The translations under genes were made by a program, and so were the position numbers. Below, in pieces: positions 17,001 through 26,404 of a stretch of DNA of 64,000 nt (positions are counted from its first letter, which is position 1; each line of letters opens with the position of its first letter). The DNA comes from Rothia amarae. Its GTDB lineage: Bacteria > Actinomycetota > Actinomycetes > Actinomycetales > Micrococcaceae. The notes below the pieces were generated by a model, which worked only from the letters and a program-made list of their open reading frames with translations, was not told the DNA's origin and ran no database searches. The DNA lies in NCBI RefSeq assembly GCF_014705945.2, contig NZ_CP061538.1, forward strand, positions 2,046,001-2,110,000, written 5' to 3'.

Positions 17001-19599
17001 GCTCTGGCAGCAACGCCAGCGATCTGCCCAACTTCTGGACGTCGCCCGCAAATTCTCCAACTTTCCCATCATTTTAGAAACCGTGCGCGAGTGCTTGCAG
17101 GATGTCTATGATCTGCCTGTCCTAATGGACATCCACCGCAAAATAGACTCCCGCGCCATCCGCGTGAACGAGATTGAAACAGAATCCCCCTCGCCTTTTG
17201 CGCGCACGTTACTCTTTGGGTACGTTGCACAGTTCCTCTACGAGGGCGATTCGCCCCTTGCAGAACGACGCGCGGCAGCGCTCACCCTTGACCCGGCGCT
17301 ACTTTCCGAATTGTTAGGGCGCGATGAACTGCGTGAATTGCTCGACGCCAACGTCATTCGCCAAACCGAAGCCCGCCTGCAGCACAGCGTGGCAGGCTAC
17401 CGCTACCAAGGAATTGAAGGCGCCGCTGACCTGCTACGTTTGCTCGGCCCGCTCAACGCCCATCAGCTAGCAGCCCGGCTGAGGGTCAACCGCTCTAGCG
17501 AGGAAACTGAAGAAGAACCCCTCACCTCAGAGCAGGCTGAAGCGTTTGCCCGCGAACTAGTTTCAGCCAACCGCGCTCTTGCCTTCACCCTTCATGGCAC
17601 CGAACATTTTGCCGCCATTGAGGACGCCGCCCGCCTGCGCGACGGTCTAGGTGTGCCCCTCCCCATGGGGGTTCCTCTCGCTTTCCTCGAACCGGTCCCC
17701 CACCCCCTACACGATTTGGTGGGTCGCTACGCCCGCACCCACGCCCCCTTTACCACCGCCCAAGCCGCGGCGGCGCTGGGGCTGGGTACCGCCGTCGTCG
17801 AAACCACTCTGCGCGCCATGGCAACGGAACGCAGGATCATTTCCGGCGAATTTTTACCCGAAGAAATCCGCGCAGAACTAGCCCTTGCCCGCACCGGAAC
17901 GGTCGAAGCAGCAGGCACCGAATGGGTCGACGCCGGTGTTCTACGCACCCTCCGATCCCGCTCGTTGGCAGCCCTACGCGCCGACGTCGAACCGGTTGCC
18001 CAACACATCTATGGGCGTTTTTTGCCCCCTTGGCAGCACGTACAGTCGTGGGAAATCACCGAAGAAACCTTTGCGCCCGGCACTTTTGGTGCCCCGGTTG
18101 GGGGCAAAAAAGTCTCGGCGAAAGCCTATGAAGACTCCATGCTCAGCGGATACGACGGGCTACTCACCGCGATTGACCAGCTGGCCGGAGTACGCATACC
18201 GGCATCCGCCCTGGAGCCCCTGGTTCTGCGCTCGCGGGTGAAAGACTACTCGCCCTCACTATTGGACCGCGCCTTATCCAGTGGCGATGTGCTGTGGGCA
18301 GGCGACGGCGAACTCGCAGGCGATGGCTGGATTACCCTCCACCTCACCGAAGCCGCTTCACTGACCCTCCCCTCCGATGGCGAACGCCAGGATAGGCTCT
18401 CCGAACTTTCCCCGCTAGATCGAGCGGTGTATGAGGTGCTCGGCGGTGGCGGTCTATTCTTCCAGCAGGTTCGCGAGGCACTTTCCCGCTACGCCGCAGA
18501 AGCTTTGCAGGCAGTAGAACCGAGTGCGAACCCCACCGAGTCAGGCGCAGGACACCCTGAGAATATGCCCTTTACGAGCTCCGAGGTCTCTGCGTCCCTC
18601 TGGAACCTCGCCTGGGCAGGACTGGTTACCAACGACACCTTCGCACCGGTACGCGCGCATCTCGCCGGCGGGCACTCGGCGCACAAACTTAAAAAGCCAG
18701 CACCAGCGCCGCGTGCTGCAGTACGCCGCGGTGCCGCGCGTCTTTCCGGCTCCCGCTTTGGTACCAACACCGGAATGAGCAGAAGGGGGCGGATGGGGTT
18801 GCTTTCTACCCCCGCCGATATGGTGTCTCCTACGGATTCAGGGCGATGGTCCCGGGTATGGACCGAAGAGCTGGACCCCACGATTGCCGCCCATGCCCGC
18901 GCCGAATTACTCCTGGACCGTTACGGCGTGCTAACGCGCGGCGCCGTGGCAGCAGAGGACACCCCCGGCGGATTCTCAGCGGTATATCGCGTGCTCTCTC
19001 TAGCAGAAGAAAAAGGAGTGGCGAGGCGAGGTTACTTTGTGGAAGAGCTAGGGGCAGCACAGTTCTCGACGGCGAACACGGTAGACCGCTTGCGCGCCTA
19101 TGACCGGGAGGTAGAGAATCAGGGCGGCTCCACTCAAACAACCCGAACGGTCGTTCTACTTGCGGCGACCGATCCCGCCAATCCCTACGGCTCAACGCTC
19201 CCCTGGCCTGCGCCGTCGTTACTGGGTCAAATCGAGCAAGAATTTACCAAACATAAACCGGGCAGAAAAGCCGGCGCGGTGGTGGTCTTGATTGACGGGC
19301 GGTTAGGAATCTACCTCGAACGAGGCGGGCGAACCGTTCTACTCTTTAGCTCCGATGTGACCGACGTACGAGCGGCAGCCCCCTTGCTTGGTGAGCTGGT
19401 GCGGCGCGGAGCAGCAGAGAAAATCATGATCGAAAAAGTCAACGGACTGGGAATCTTAGAAAACCTGGCACCTTTAGTTTCCACCCAAGAACAGGCTGTT
19501 GAACCCCCGATGCACCCCATAACAGCACTGCGTCGAGGTCTAGAAGAAGCCGGGTTCTACGCTACCCCCAAGGGTTTGCGTATGCGACAGGAAATATAA
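14098..19599 (+). CDS. lhr: Lhr-type superfamily 2 DNA helicase (giant)
   Basis: An 1833-residue 3'-5' helicase of the Lhr family, used in DNA repair. Visible motifs are APTGSGKT (Walker A, near residue 60), DEVH, IGLSAT, HHGSVSK, TSSLELGIDMG and QRVGRAGH, followed by the long Lhr core and C-terminal region. It is longer than the usual 1500-1550: an acidic insertion of roughly 130-150 residues lies between the two RecA domains (about 250-390), and another Ser/Glu-rich stretch follows near 460. A TTG at 14059 could extend it but the ATG at 14098 fits the leaderless promoter. The mismatch-repair glycosylase gene nei follows. Confidence 0.93.
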   Translation: MTSAGTFHNSLQYFSAPTREWFTGAFTAPTAAQDGAWHAISAGKHALVVAPTGSGKTLAAFLWALDRLHIQESAPNQKTGTKVLYISPLKALGVDVERNLRSPLIGIAQTAKRMGADVPNVTVGVRSGDTPPKERRQLISNPPDILITTPESLYLMLTSKARSTLAAVHTVIIDEVHAVAGTKRGAHLAVSLERLDQILDQPVQRIGLSATVEPVETVARFLGGVAPVDIVQPPSEKKWELTVSVPVPDMTTLGGPNTYGEGEQSDPSREENGEPVAGVGSAVGGAYVDKLADRARVRVNAFETGTEFHDDGMVNSDSLLERDGTAPDQHSIPAVDIDHLTRGLTLADAIGIFPQENAPAPQVEITRTEIEEFDPAELSPAEIAQEATPDTSGYQASIWPHVEERIVDLVEKYRSTIVFANSRGLAEKLTARLNEIHADREEARAAMEGSSEDSENASASPRVTSPPQNISEALSQALAANGGARIEREDAKIKRPPAQIMAQSATAHGVPPLLARAHHGSVSKDQRSVIEEALKSGELRCVVATSSLELGIDMGAVDLVIQVESPGSVASGLQRVGRAGHQVGEISRGYLYPKHRGDLLNATVTVQRMLAGNIEPLSIPQNPLDILAQQTVAACALGPIDVESWFEALRHTAPFATLPRSAFEATLDLLSGKYPSDEFAELRPRVIWDRDAGTLEGRPGAQRVAVTSGGTIPDRGLFPVYIVGSEDSKAPKRVGELDEEMVYESRAGDVIALGATSWRIEDISHDRVSVTPAPGVPGKLPFWHGEGPGRPVELGRALGQFTRELATEIQNEPAAARQRVEAIGLDTWAADNVQAYVREQSEATGAVPSDQQFIVERFRDEIGDWRVVLHSPYGMPVHAPWALAVGQRAEDMFGVNASAMAADDGIVLRIPSIEAEPPGASLFFFDTDELENIVTERVGSSALFASRFRENAARALLLPRRDPGRRTPLWQQRQRSAQLLDVARKFSNFPIILETVRECLQDVYDLPVLMDIHRKIDSRAIRVNEIETESPSPFARTLLFGYVAQFLYEGDSPLAERRAAALTLDPALLSELLGRDELRELLDANVIRQTEARLQHSVAGYRYQGIEGAADLLRLLGPLNAHQLAARLRVNRSSEETEEEPLTSEQAEAFARELVSANRALAFTLHGTEHFAAIEDAARLRDGLGVPLPMGVPLAFLEPVPHPLHDLVGRYARTHAPFTTAQAAAALGLGTAVVETTLRAMATERRIISGEFLPEEIRAELALARTGTVEAAGTEWVDAGVLRTLRSRSLAALRADVEPVAQHIYGRFLPPWQHVQSWEITEETFAPGTFGAPVGGKKVSAKAYEDSMLSGYDGLLTAIDQLAGVRIPASALEPLVLRSRVKDYSPSLLDRALSSGDVLWAGDGELAGDGWITLHLTEAASLTLPSDGERQDRLSELSPLDRAVYEVLGGGGLFFQQVREALSRYAAEALQAVEPSANPTESGAGHPENMPFTSSEVSASLWNLAWAGLVTNDTFAPVRAHLAGGHSAHKLKKPAPAPRAAVRRGAARLSGSRFGTNTGMSRRGRMGLLSTPADMVSPTDSGRWSRVWTEELDPTIAAHARAELLLDRYGVLTRGAVAAEDTPGGFSAVYRVLSLAEEKGVARRGYFVEELGAAQFSTANTVDRLRAYDREVENQGGSTQTTRTVVLLAATDPANPYGSTLPWPAPSLLGQIEQEFTKHKPGRKAGAVVVLIDGRLGIYLERGGRTVLLFSSDVTDVRAAAPLLGELVRRGAAEKIMIEKVNGLGILENLAPLVSTQEQAVEPPMHPITALRRGLEEAGFYATPKGLRMRQEI

Positions 19600-19600
19600 A

Positions 19601-19628
19601 AGTGGCTCCTGCCGGTGCAGGAGCCACT
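19601..19628 (+). terminator. Hairpin after lhr
   Basis: A perfect 12-bp GC-rich stem with a CGGT loop starts one base after the lhr stop. No T-run follows, so it may protect the 3' end or slow polymerase rather than act as a full terminator. Confidence 0.6.
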
Positions 19629-19694
19629 TCATGGGGGATTTACGCTCTACAAATTGGGGGAATACTGTATAGACATAATGGATGACACAACGAT

Positions 19695-19710
19695 GTTACC
19701 AGTCGGTAAC
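19695..19710. promoter_or_regulatory. TetR-type palindromic operator upstream of nei
   Basis: GTTACC-AGTC-GGTAAC is a perfect 6+6 inverted repeat, closely like operators of many TetR repressors (TTACC...GGTAA). It lies 15 bp downstream of a possible -10 CATAAT (19674-19679), a repressing position. A second -10-like TAGAAT lies at 19745-19750. The regulator is not identified. Confidence 0.55.
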
Positions 19711-19783
19711 TGATAAGCCAACCTATCTTCTGTCACATTATTTATAGAATGAAGCTTACTCAAAAGCTGCTCTAGGAGAACCC

Positions 19784-20674
19784 ATGCCTGAAGGCGATAC
19801 CGTATGGCGCCAAGCGCGTAACTTACACCGCGCTCTTACAGGCAGAACGGTGCACCACACCAGCTTCAGATTTCCCGATTCCGCCGAAATAGATTTAGCG
19901 GGAGAAACCATTCACGGCGCTTTTGCCCGGGGCAAGCACCTCTTCATCCGCATCGGCTCAATGAGCGTTCACTCCCATCTCAAGATGGAAGGTATCTGGC
20001 ATGTCTACGGCACCGACGGCACCGGCAAACCCGCACGGTGGAAAAGACGGACGACGGAGGCACGCGCCGTCATCAAAGCGAACGCGCGGCTAGATTCTTC
20101 AGGAGTAATAAGAGATGGCTCCTCACCGGTAGAGGCAGTCGGCTTTAACCTAGGAATGCTCGATGTGGTGCCCACCGAGCACGAAGAACGATTTGTTTCC
20201 CACCTGGGTCCGGATATTCTTGGCGCCGACTGGAATCTTGCACAGGCGGTAGAAAACATTCGCAAACGCCCCGAACGTATGATCGGCCCAGCCCTCCTCG
20301 ACCAGAAAAACCTCGCTGGAATCGGAACTATCTACCGCGCTGAAACGCTCTTTCTTGCTGGCGTAGACCCCCGCAGCACCGTCGCCGCCGTGCCGGATTT
20401 GCCGCGCGTCGTCGAAATCGCTTCTCTCCTCCTCAACGCAAACCGCGCACGCCCCCTCCGGGTGACGCGCACCGTTGCTGAACCCCTATGGGTCTACGGT
20501 CGCAGGCGGCAAAACTGCTACCGTTGCACCTCACCGATTGTGCGCGAAGAACTGAGCGACCAAGGCACCGGCGGCGAACGCTTCGGAATCACACCGCACC
20601 GGCTGGCCCAAGAGAACGATATTGCGCGCCTCTCCTACCGCTGCCCCACCTGCCAAGTACTCTTTAGGGAGTAG
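19784..20674 (+). CDS. nei: Endonuclease VIII-like DNA glycosylase (Fpg/Nei family)
   Basis: A 296-residue base-excision enzyme that removes oxidised bases and cuts the abasic site. It has the catalytic N-terminal Pro2-Glu3 (MPEGDTVWRQA, Nei-like because of GDT), a conserved lysine in HSHLKMEG, QKNLAGIGTIYRAE for the helix-two-turn-helix, and a C-terminal zinc finger (CYRC ... CPTC). AGGAG precedes the ATG. It follows lhr, another repair gene, but has its own promoter region with a TetR-like operator. Confidence 0.92.
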   Translation: MPEGDTVWRQARNLHRALTGRTVHHTSFRFPDSAEIDLAGETIHGAFARGKHLFIRIGSMSVHSHLKMEGIWHVYGTDGTGKPARWKRRTTEARAVIKANARLDSSGVIRDGSSPVEAVGFNLGMLDVVPTEHEERFVSHLGPDILGADWNLAQAVENIRKRPERMIGPALLDQKNLAGIGTIYRAETLFLAGVDPRSTVAAVPDLPRVVEIASLLLNANRARPLRVTRTVAEPLWVYGRRRQNCYRCTSPIVREELSDQGTGGERFGITPHRLAQENDIARLSYRCPTCQVLFRE

Positions 20675-20684
20675 TTGGGCACGC

Positions 20685-20690
20685 TACCAT
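20685..20690 (+). promoter_or_regulatory. Leaderless -10 of pseudouridine synthase gene
   Basis: TACCAT ends six bases before the ATG at 20697; there is no ribosome binding site between nei and this start. Confidence 0.4.
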
Positions 20691-20696
20691 AGCCCT

Positions 20697-21809
20697 ATGG
20701 CCCGCCGTAGAAAAACACCCATCAGCAAACCCCTGCCCCAGGTAGAGGGGATAGATCCCGTGCATCTCATCATGCCGGAGCAGTACCCCAGCGAATACGC
20801 GGCCACCGATAAAACCTCGCCCACTCTGGCGGACTACCTCACCGCCAGGTTCTTCCCCCAAGACCCCCACTACGTACCTGCTCGCTTAGAACGCGGGGAA
20901 ATCGTCGATGACTCCGGGACCCCCTATGCGCCGCACTCCCCGTTTATCGGAGGAAGCTCAGTGTGGTACCACCGCGAACTATCTCCAGAACCAGATGTAC
21001 CCTCTGACCTGCCCGTCCTCTTCGAAGACGAATGGATTTTGGCAGTTGATAAACCACATTTTCTTGCCACCACGCCCCGGGGTATGTTCGTCAAAAATAC
21101 CGCCTTGGCAAATCTTCGGGTAGCACACGATCTGCCCGAGCTCTCCCCTGTGCACCGTCTTGACCGCGCAACGGCAGGAGTGCTTGTCTTCGCTAAAGTG
21201 CCCCCAGCCCGGGCGCCGCTCCAGATGCTGTTCGAACGCCGCAAGGTACGCAAAACCTACGAAGCGGTAACCCTGCCGATAGCGAACCTAAGCGAAGGAG
21301 ACCAGCTGACGGTACGCTCGCGCATCGACAAAGAACACGGCCACATTCAAGTAGAACAAACTAACGTGCAGATTCTACCCGGTGAGCACCCGCCCCTAGC
21401 CCCTGAAACCCATGCGCAAAAACGGAAGCGCAGACAGTCCGGCCAAGCTTTCGACGGACTCAATGCAGAATCCCGCATCACGTGCCTGAGCATCTACGAC
21501 CTCGATTCGGCGACCGTAGACATCACCGGACTAAACAACAGCGCCCGCCGATTAACCCACCTTCAACTCGAACCGCACAGTGGAAAAACCCACCAATTAC
21601 GGGCACATCTGCTGGCAGCAGGTTCCCCTATTTTAGGCGACACCATCTACCCAGAATTACAGGAGCACGGCAACGATAATCCCGCTCTTCCCCTGCAACT
21701 TCTAGCGCGAACACTGGAATTTATCCACCCTTTAACCGGCGAAGACGTGATGTTGCGTAGCCAACGCACCCTCGCCCTCGCCCCGCCCCCAGGACCCGGC
21801 GTGCGATAG
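20697..21809 (+). CDS. RluA-family RNA pseudouridine synthase
   Basis: A 370-residue enzyme isomerising uridine to pseudouridine in rRNA or tRNA. The catalytic loop PVHRLDRATAGVLVFA (Asp near residue 164) and the C-terminal GKTHQLRAHL are diagnostic for the RluA group. The N-terminal 80 residues are extra and basic (MARRRK), with no S4 domain seen. The start at 20697 is chosen because the upstream extension to 20622 overlaps nei and has no signal; a -10 at leaderless distance supports it. Confidence 0.9.
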   Translation: MARRRKTPISKPLPQVEGIDPVHLIMPEQYPSEYAATDKTSPTLADYLTARFFPQDPHYVPARLERGEIVDDSGTPYAPHSPFIGGSSVWYHRELSPEPDVPSDLPVLFEDEWILAVDKPHFLATTPRGMFVKNTALANLRVAHDLPELSPVHRLDRATAGVLVFAKVPPARAPLQMLFERRKVRKTYEAVTLPIANLSEGDQLTVRSRIDKEHGHIQVEQTNVQILPGEHPPLAPETHAQKRKRRQSGQAFDGLNAESRITCLSIYDLDSATVDITGLNNSARRLTHLQLEPHSGKTHQLRAHLLAAGSPILGDTIYPELQEHGNDNPALPLQLLARTLEFIHPLTGEDVMLRSQRTLALAPPPGPGVR

Positions 21810-21847
21810 GCTAGAAACGAGTCCACACCAACATCAGAGGATAAAAA

Positions 21848-23116
21848 TTGAGCACCGAACCTACTCGCCGCTCCCTGCACCAAGCGCCTACCGCCGCAGA
21901 AATTTCCCAGCTCCACCAAGAACACGCACGGGAAGTCAGCGACCGAGCTGAAACCGCCGGGCGGTCCATCCTCAGAATGTTCGGCAAAAAAGCTTTTGGT
22001 GTACCCGGAACCCTGCTCGGCGCAGTACAGATTCCCGAAACCCGCACCAGATTCACCCGGCTGGGTGAATGGCATTTCTGGTGGCAGGCACACCTGCTCG
22101 ATTGCGCCATCGACGCCTCCCTACGCGCCCATCGCGAAATGGATTCAGCCACCGCAACCACCTGGTTTGAAACCGCCCAGGCAATCCTCCGCGGAATTCA
22201 TACCCGCAACCTCGGTTCCTGGACTAACTCCTACTTTGACGACATGGCATGGCTGGCACTGGCGTCAGGCAGACTCAACGCCCTTGCCGAGATCCTCAAC
22301 GGGCGCGGGCTTATTCAGGCACAAGACGCCGGGCGCGACCTATTCGTAGCACTCTCCAAAGGCGCCACCACAGACCTCGGTGGCGGTATGTTCTGGTCTA
22401 CCCAAAAAGACTTCAAAAATACACCCGCCACAGCACCCGCAGCCCTTGCCTTCGCCCGCGGCGCGCAGGTGGGTCGCGCGTCTGCCCTCCTCAACTGGCT
22501 CGACACCAAGCTGTGGGACGCCGAGCGCAAGGTTTACCTCGACGGCATCAAAATTCGCCAAGATTCTGAAGAACTAGAATCGGCCCTCTACTCCTACAAC
22601 CAGGGCCCGGTTCTCTCAGCCTTGCTGGAAGTTGCAGAAGCAGGCGGAGAACTTAACTTTGAAGTAAATCAGCGGATCTCGGACATCCTCGACGGTATCG
22701 AGCAGCACTTCACTGCAACCTTTGAAGTTTCCGCCGTCGAAAGGGTCAAGGTTCTCTCCACACATGGCGATGGCGACGGCGGACTCTTCAGCGGTATCCT
22801 CGCTCGGTACCTGGCGCAGGTAGCGCTGAGCGAGCAGGTCGCTGAAGAAGTGCGCTCGCGTGCCGGCGCTTTGGTCGTTCAAAGTGCCGATATTCTCTGG
22901 GAAGGGCGACGCGAGTTCGACCCCGATTTGCCCCTCAACGAGTACGGCATTGATGTTCGAGAAGTACGCGGTGAACCGACCGTTCTTTTCAGCACCGATA
23001 TTGTGCGTCATGCCTCTGAGACTTTGGGGGTAGGTACTCCCGTTCAGCTCTCGAGCCAGCTCCAGGGGTGGATGCTTCTCGAATCCGCCGCGCGAGTACT
23101 GGCGGCGAGCGCTTAG
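21848..23116 (+). CDS. Glycoside hydrolase family 76 protein
   Basis: A 422-residue alpha/alpha-barrel protein. SYFDDMAWLALA (near residue 130) carries the paired aspartates that act in GH76 alpha-1,6-mannanases. There is no signal peptide, so it is probably cytosolic, as with many actinobacterial members whose substrate is unknown. The TTG start is supported by AGAGGA at 21836-21841. It follows the pseudouridine synthase gene by 38 bp and is convergent with the SulP gene, with no obvious terminator in the 17-bp gap. Confidence 0.85.
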   Translation: MSTEPTRRSLHQAPTAAEISQLHQEHAREVSDRAETAGRSILRMFGKKAFGVPGTLLGAVQIPETRTRFTRLGEWHFWWQAHLLDCAIDASLRAHREMDSATATTWFETAQAILRGIHTRNLGSWTNSYFDDMAWLALASGRLNALAEILNGRGLIQAQDAGRDLFVALSKGATTDLGGGMFWSTQKDFKNTPATAPAALAFARGAQVGRASALLNWLDTKLWDAERKVYLDGIKIRQDSEELESALYSYNQGPVLSALLEVAEAGGELNFEVNQRISDILDGIEQHFTATFEVSAVERVKVLSTHGDGDGGLFSGILARYLAQVALSEQVAEEVRSRAGALVVQSADILWEGRREFDPDLPLNEYGIDVREVRGEPTVLFSTDIVRHASETLGVGTPVQLSSQLQGWMLLESAARVLAASA

Positions 23117-23133
23117 TTTTTGGTTTCTCGGTT

Positions 23134-24645
23134 CTAGCTTCGAACGCGCAGTCGTTCTCTCAGCTCATAAGAAACCTCGTTCAACCCCGTGACTCTCACG
23201 CTCTTGCCTAAGGTCGCATATTTGGCGGCAATAGAATCGAGGGCAGATACGCTCGATGCGTCCCATATATGCGAATTGCTCAAGTCGATCTCCACCGCGC
23301 TGGGGTCTTCGGCGTAGGAGAATTGGAAATATAGATCGTTCGAGGAGCCAAAAAATAGCGGTCCGTTTACGCGGTAGAGGGCGTAAACGCCGTCCTGTTC
23401 CGTTTCGGCAACGATCTTTCGGTCTACCGTGACGACGTGCGTAATTCGACGTGCAAAAAGCACCAACGCGCAAAGTACACCTACGCCCACGCCCAGCGCG
23501 AGGTTGTGGGAAAATACCGTAACCAGAACGGTCATAGCCATGACGGCAAGTTCAGACCGGGGCATCGTGCGAAGGGTAGAGGGCTTGATCGAATGCCAAT
23601 CAAAAGTGCTCCAGGACACCAGAATCATTACCGCTACCAGTGCCGCCATAGGAATCTGCCCCACCAGGTTCCCCATAGCAACCGATAGAACTAGCACGAA
23701 CACTCCCGCACTAAAGGTAGAGATTCGAGTGCGAGCATGGCCGGTTTTCACGTTGATCATAGTCTGACCAATCATGGCGCAACCGCCCATTCCGCCAAAG
23801 CAAGCGGTCACGATATTGGCAAGGCCCTGCCCCCAGGATTCACGAGTTTTGCTGGAGTGGGTATCGGTGAGGTCATCTACGAGTTTGGCTGTCATCAGCG
23901 ATTCCACCAACCCGACGAACGCAACGGCGAGCGCGAACGGGAAGATCGTTTTTAGAGTGTCCAGTGTCAGGGGTACACCAAGTGCAGTCAACTGCGGTAA
24001 TGAATCGGGAAGGGCGCCAAAATCACCGACCGTGGGCACGCGGATACCCGCCAGCATGGTGAAGGCCGTGAGTAAGACGATGGCGACGAGCGGCGCGGGA
24101 ATCATCGGGTGAATTTTAGGCAGACCAAAAACCAGCAGTAACCCTACGATGGCAAGCGGGTAGACCAGCCACGGCACACCGATGAGCTGCGGAAGCTGGG
24201 AAGAAAAAATGAGTATGGCTAGTGCGTTCACAAAACCCACCATGACCTGACGGGGGATGAAACGCATCAGCTTAGCCACCCCGATCCCTGCTAGAACAAT
24301 CTGCAAAATACCGGCAAGAAGCACCGCCGTAATCAGGTAAGGCAGTCCGTGACTTGCCATGAGAGGTGCGATGACGAGCGCCGTCGAACCCGCGGCACCC
24401 GATACCATGGCAGGACGCCCGCCGGTGATTGAGATGGTCACCGCCATGGTGAATGAGGCAAAAAGACCGACGCGCGGATCAACTCCCGCCACCACGGCAA
24501 AGGCAAGTGCTTCGGGAATCAGTGCAAGCGCCGTCACCAAACCTGCGAGTACTTCCACGGTGAGAAGTTTGGGACTTCTCAGCGTACGTACCACCGATTG
24601 ACGTTGCTGGGGTGAAAGAGGCGACGCAGATACCGAGGTGCTCAT
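23134..24645 (-). CDS. SulP-family anion transporter with STAS domain
   Basis: A 503-residue membrane protein with about 11-12 hydrophobic segments and a C-terminal STAS domain (AVEIDLSNSHIWDASSVSAL). SulP carriers move sulfate, bicarbonate or related anions with H+ or Na+. The motif ALIPEALAFAVVAGVDPRVG marks the first conserved region. The ATG at 24645 is chosen over upstream in-frame codons because AAGGAT precedes it and the protein then opens like its relatives. The real substrate cannot be told from sequence. Confidence 0.9.
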   Translation of the reverse strand: MSTSVSASPLSPQQRQSVVRTLRSPKLLTVEVLAGLVTALALIPEALAFAVVAGVDPRVGLFASFTMAVTISITGGRPAMVSGAAGSTALVIAPLMASHGLPYLITAVLLAGILQIVLAGIGVAKLMRFIPRQVMVGFVNALAILIFSSQLPQLIGVPWLVYPLAIVGLLLVFGLPKIHPMIPAPLVAIVLLTAFTMLAGIRVPTVGDFGALPDSLPQLTALGVPLTLDTLKTIFPFALAVAFVGLVESLMTAKLVDDLTDTHSSKTRESWGQGLANIVTACFGGMGGCAMIGQTMINVKTGHARTRISTFSAGVFVLVLSVAMGNLVGQIPMAALVAVMILVSWSTFDWHSIKPSTLRTMPRSELAVMAMTVLVTVFSHNLALGVGVGVLCALVLFARRITHVVTVDRKIVAETEQDGVYALYRVNGPLFFGSSNDLYFQFSYAEDPSAVEIDLSNSHIWDASSVSALDSIAAKYATLGKSVRVTGLNEVSYELRERLRVRS

Positions 24646-24797
24646 GAAATCCTTGAAAAGCAGATAGGGGTGAACACTTTTCAGGGTAGCAGTTGGGTTG
24701 AATGCACCCGAATTGCTCACAAGCACAGCGAAGAACGGTGTGTGGTGGGCAGATGGTGTGTTCTCGGCAGAACGGCCTTTCCCCAGGCTGGACATTG

Positions 24798-26300
<1,503 letters not shown>

Positions 26301-26404
26301 TAAGAAATATTACGCCCAGCACACCCAACTCATGCAGGCTGTTTCTTTTGTCTAGTTTAAAAGAGACAGGTTCGTATTCGCATTGAAGGTAGATAAGAAG
26401 ACCT

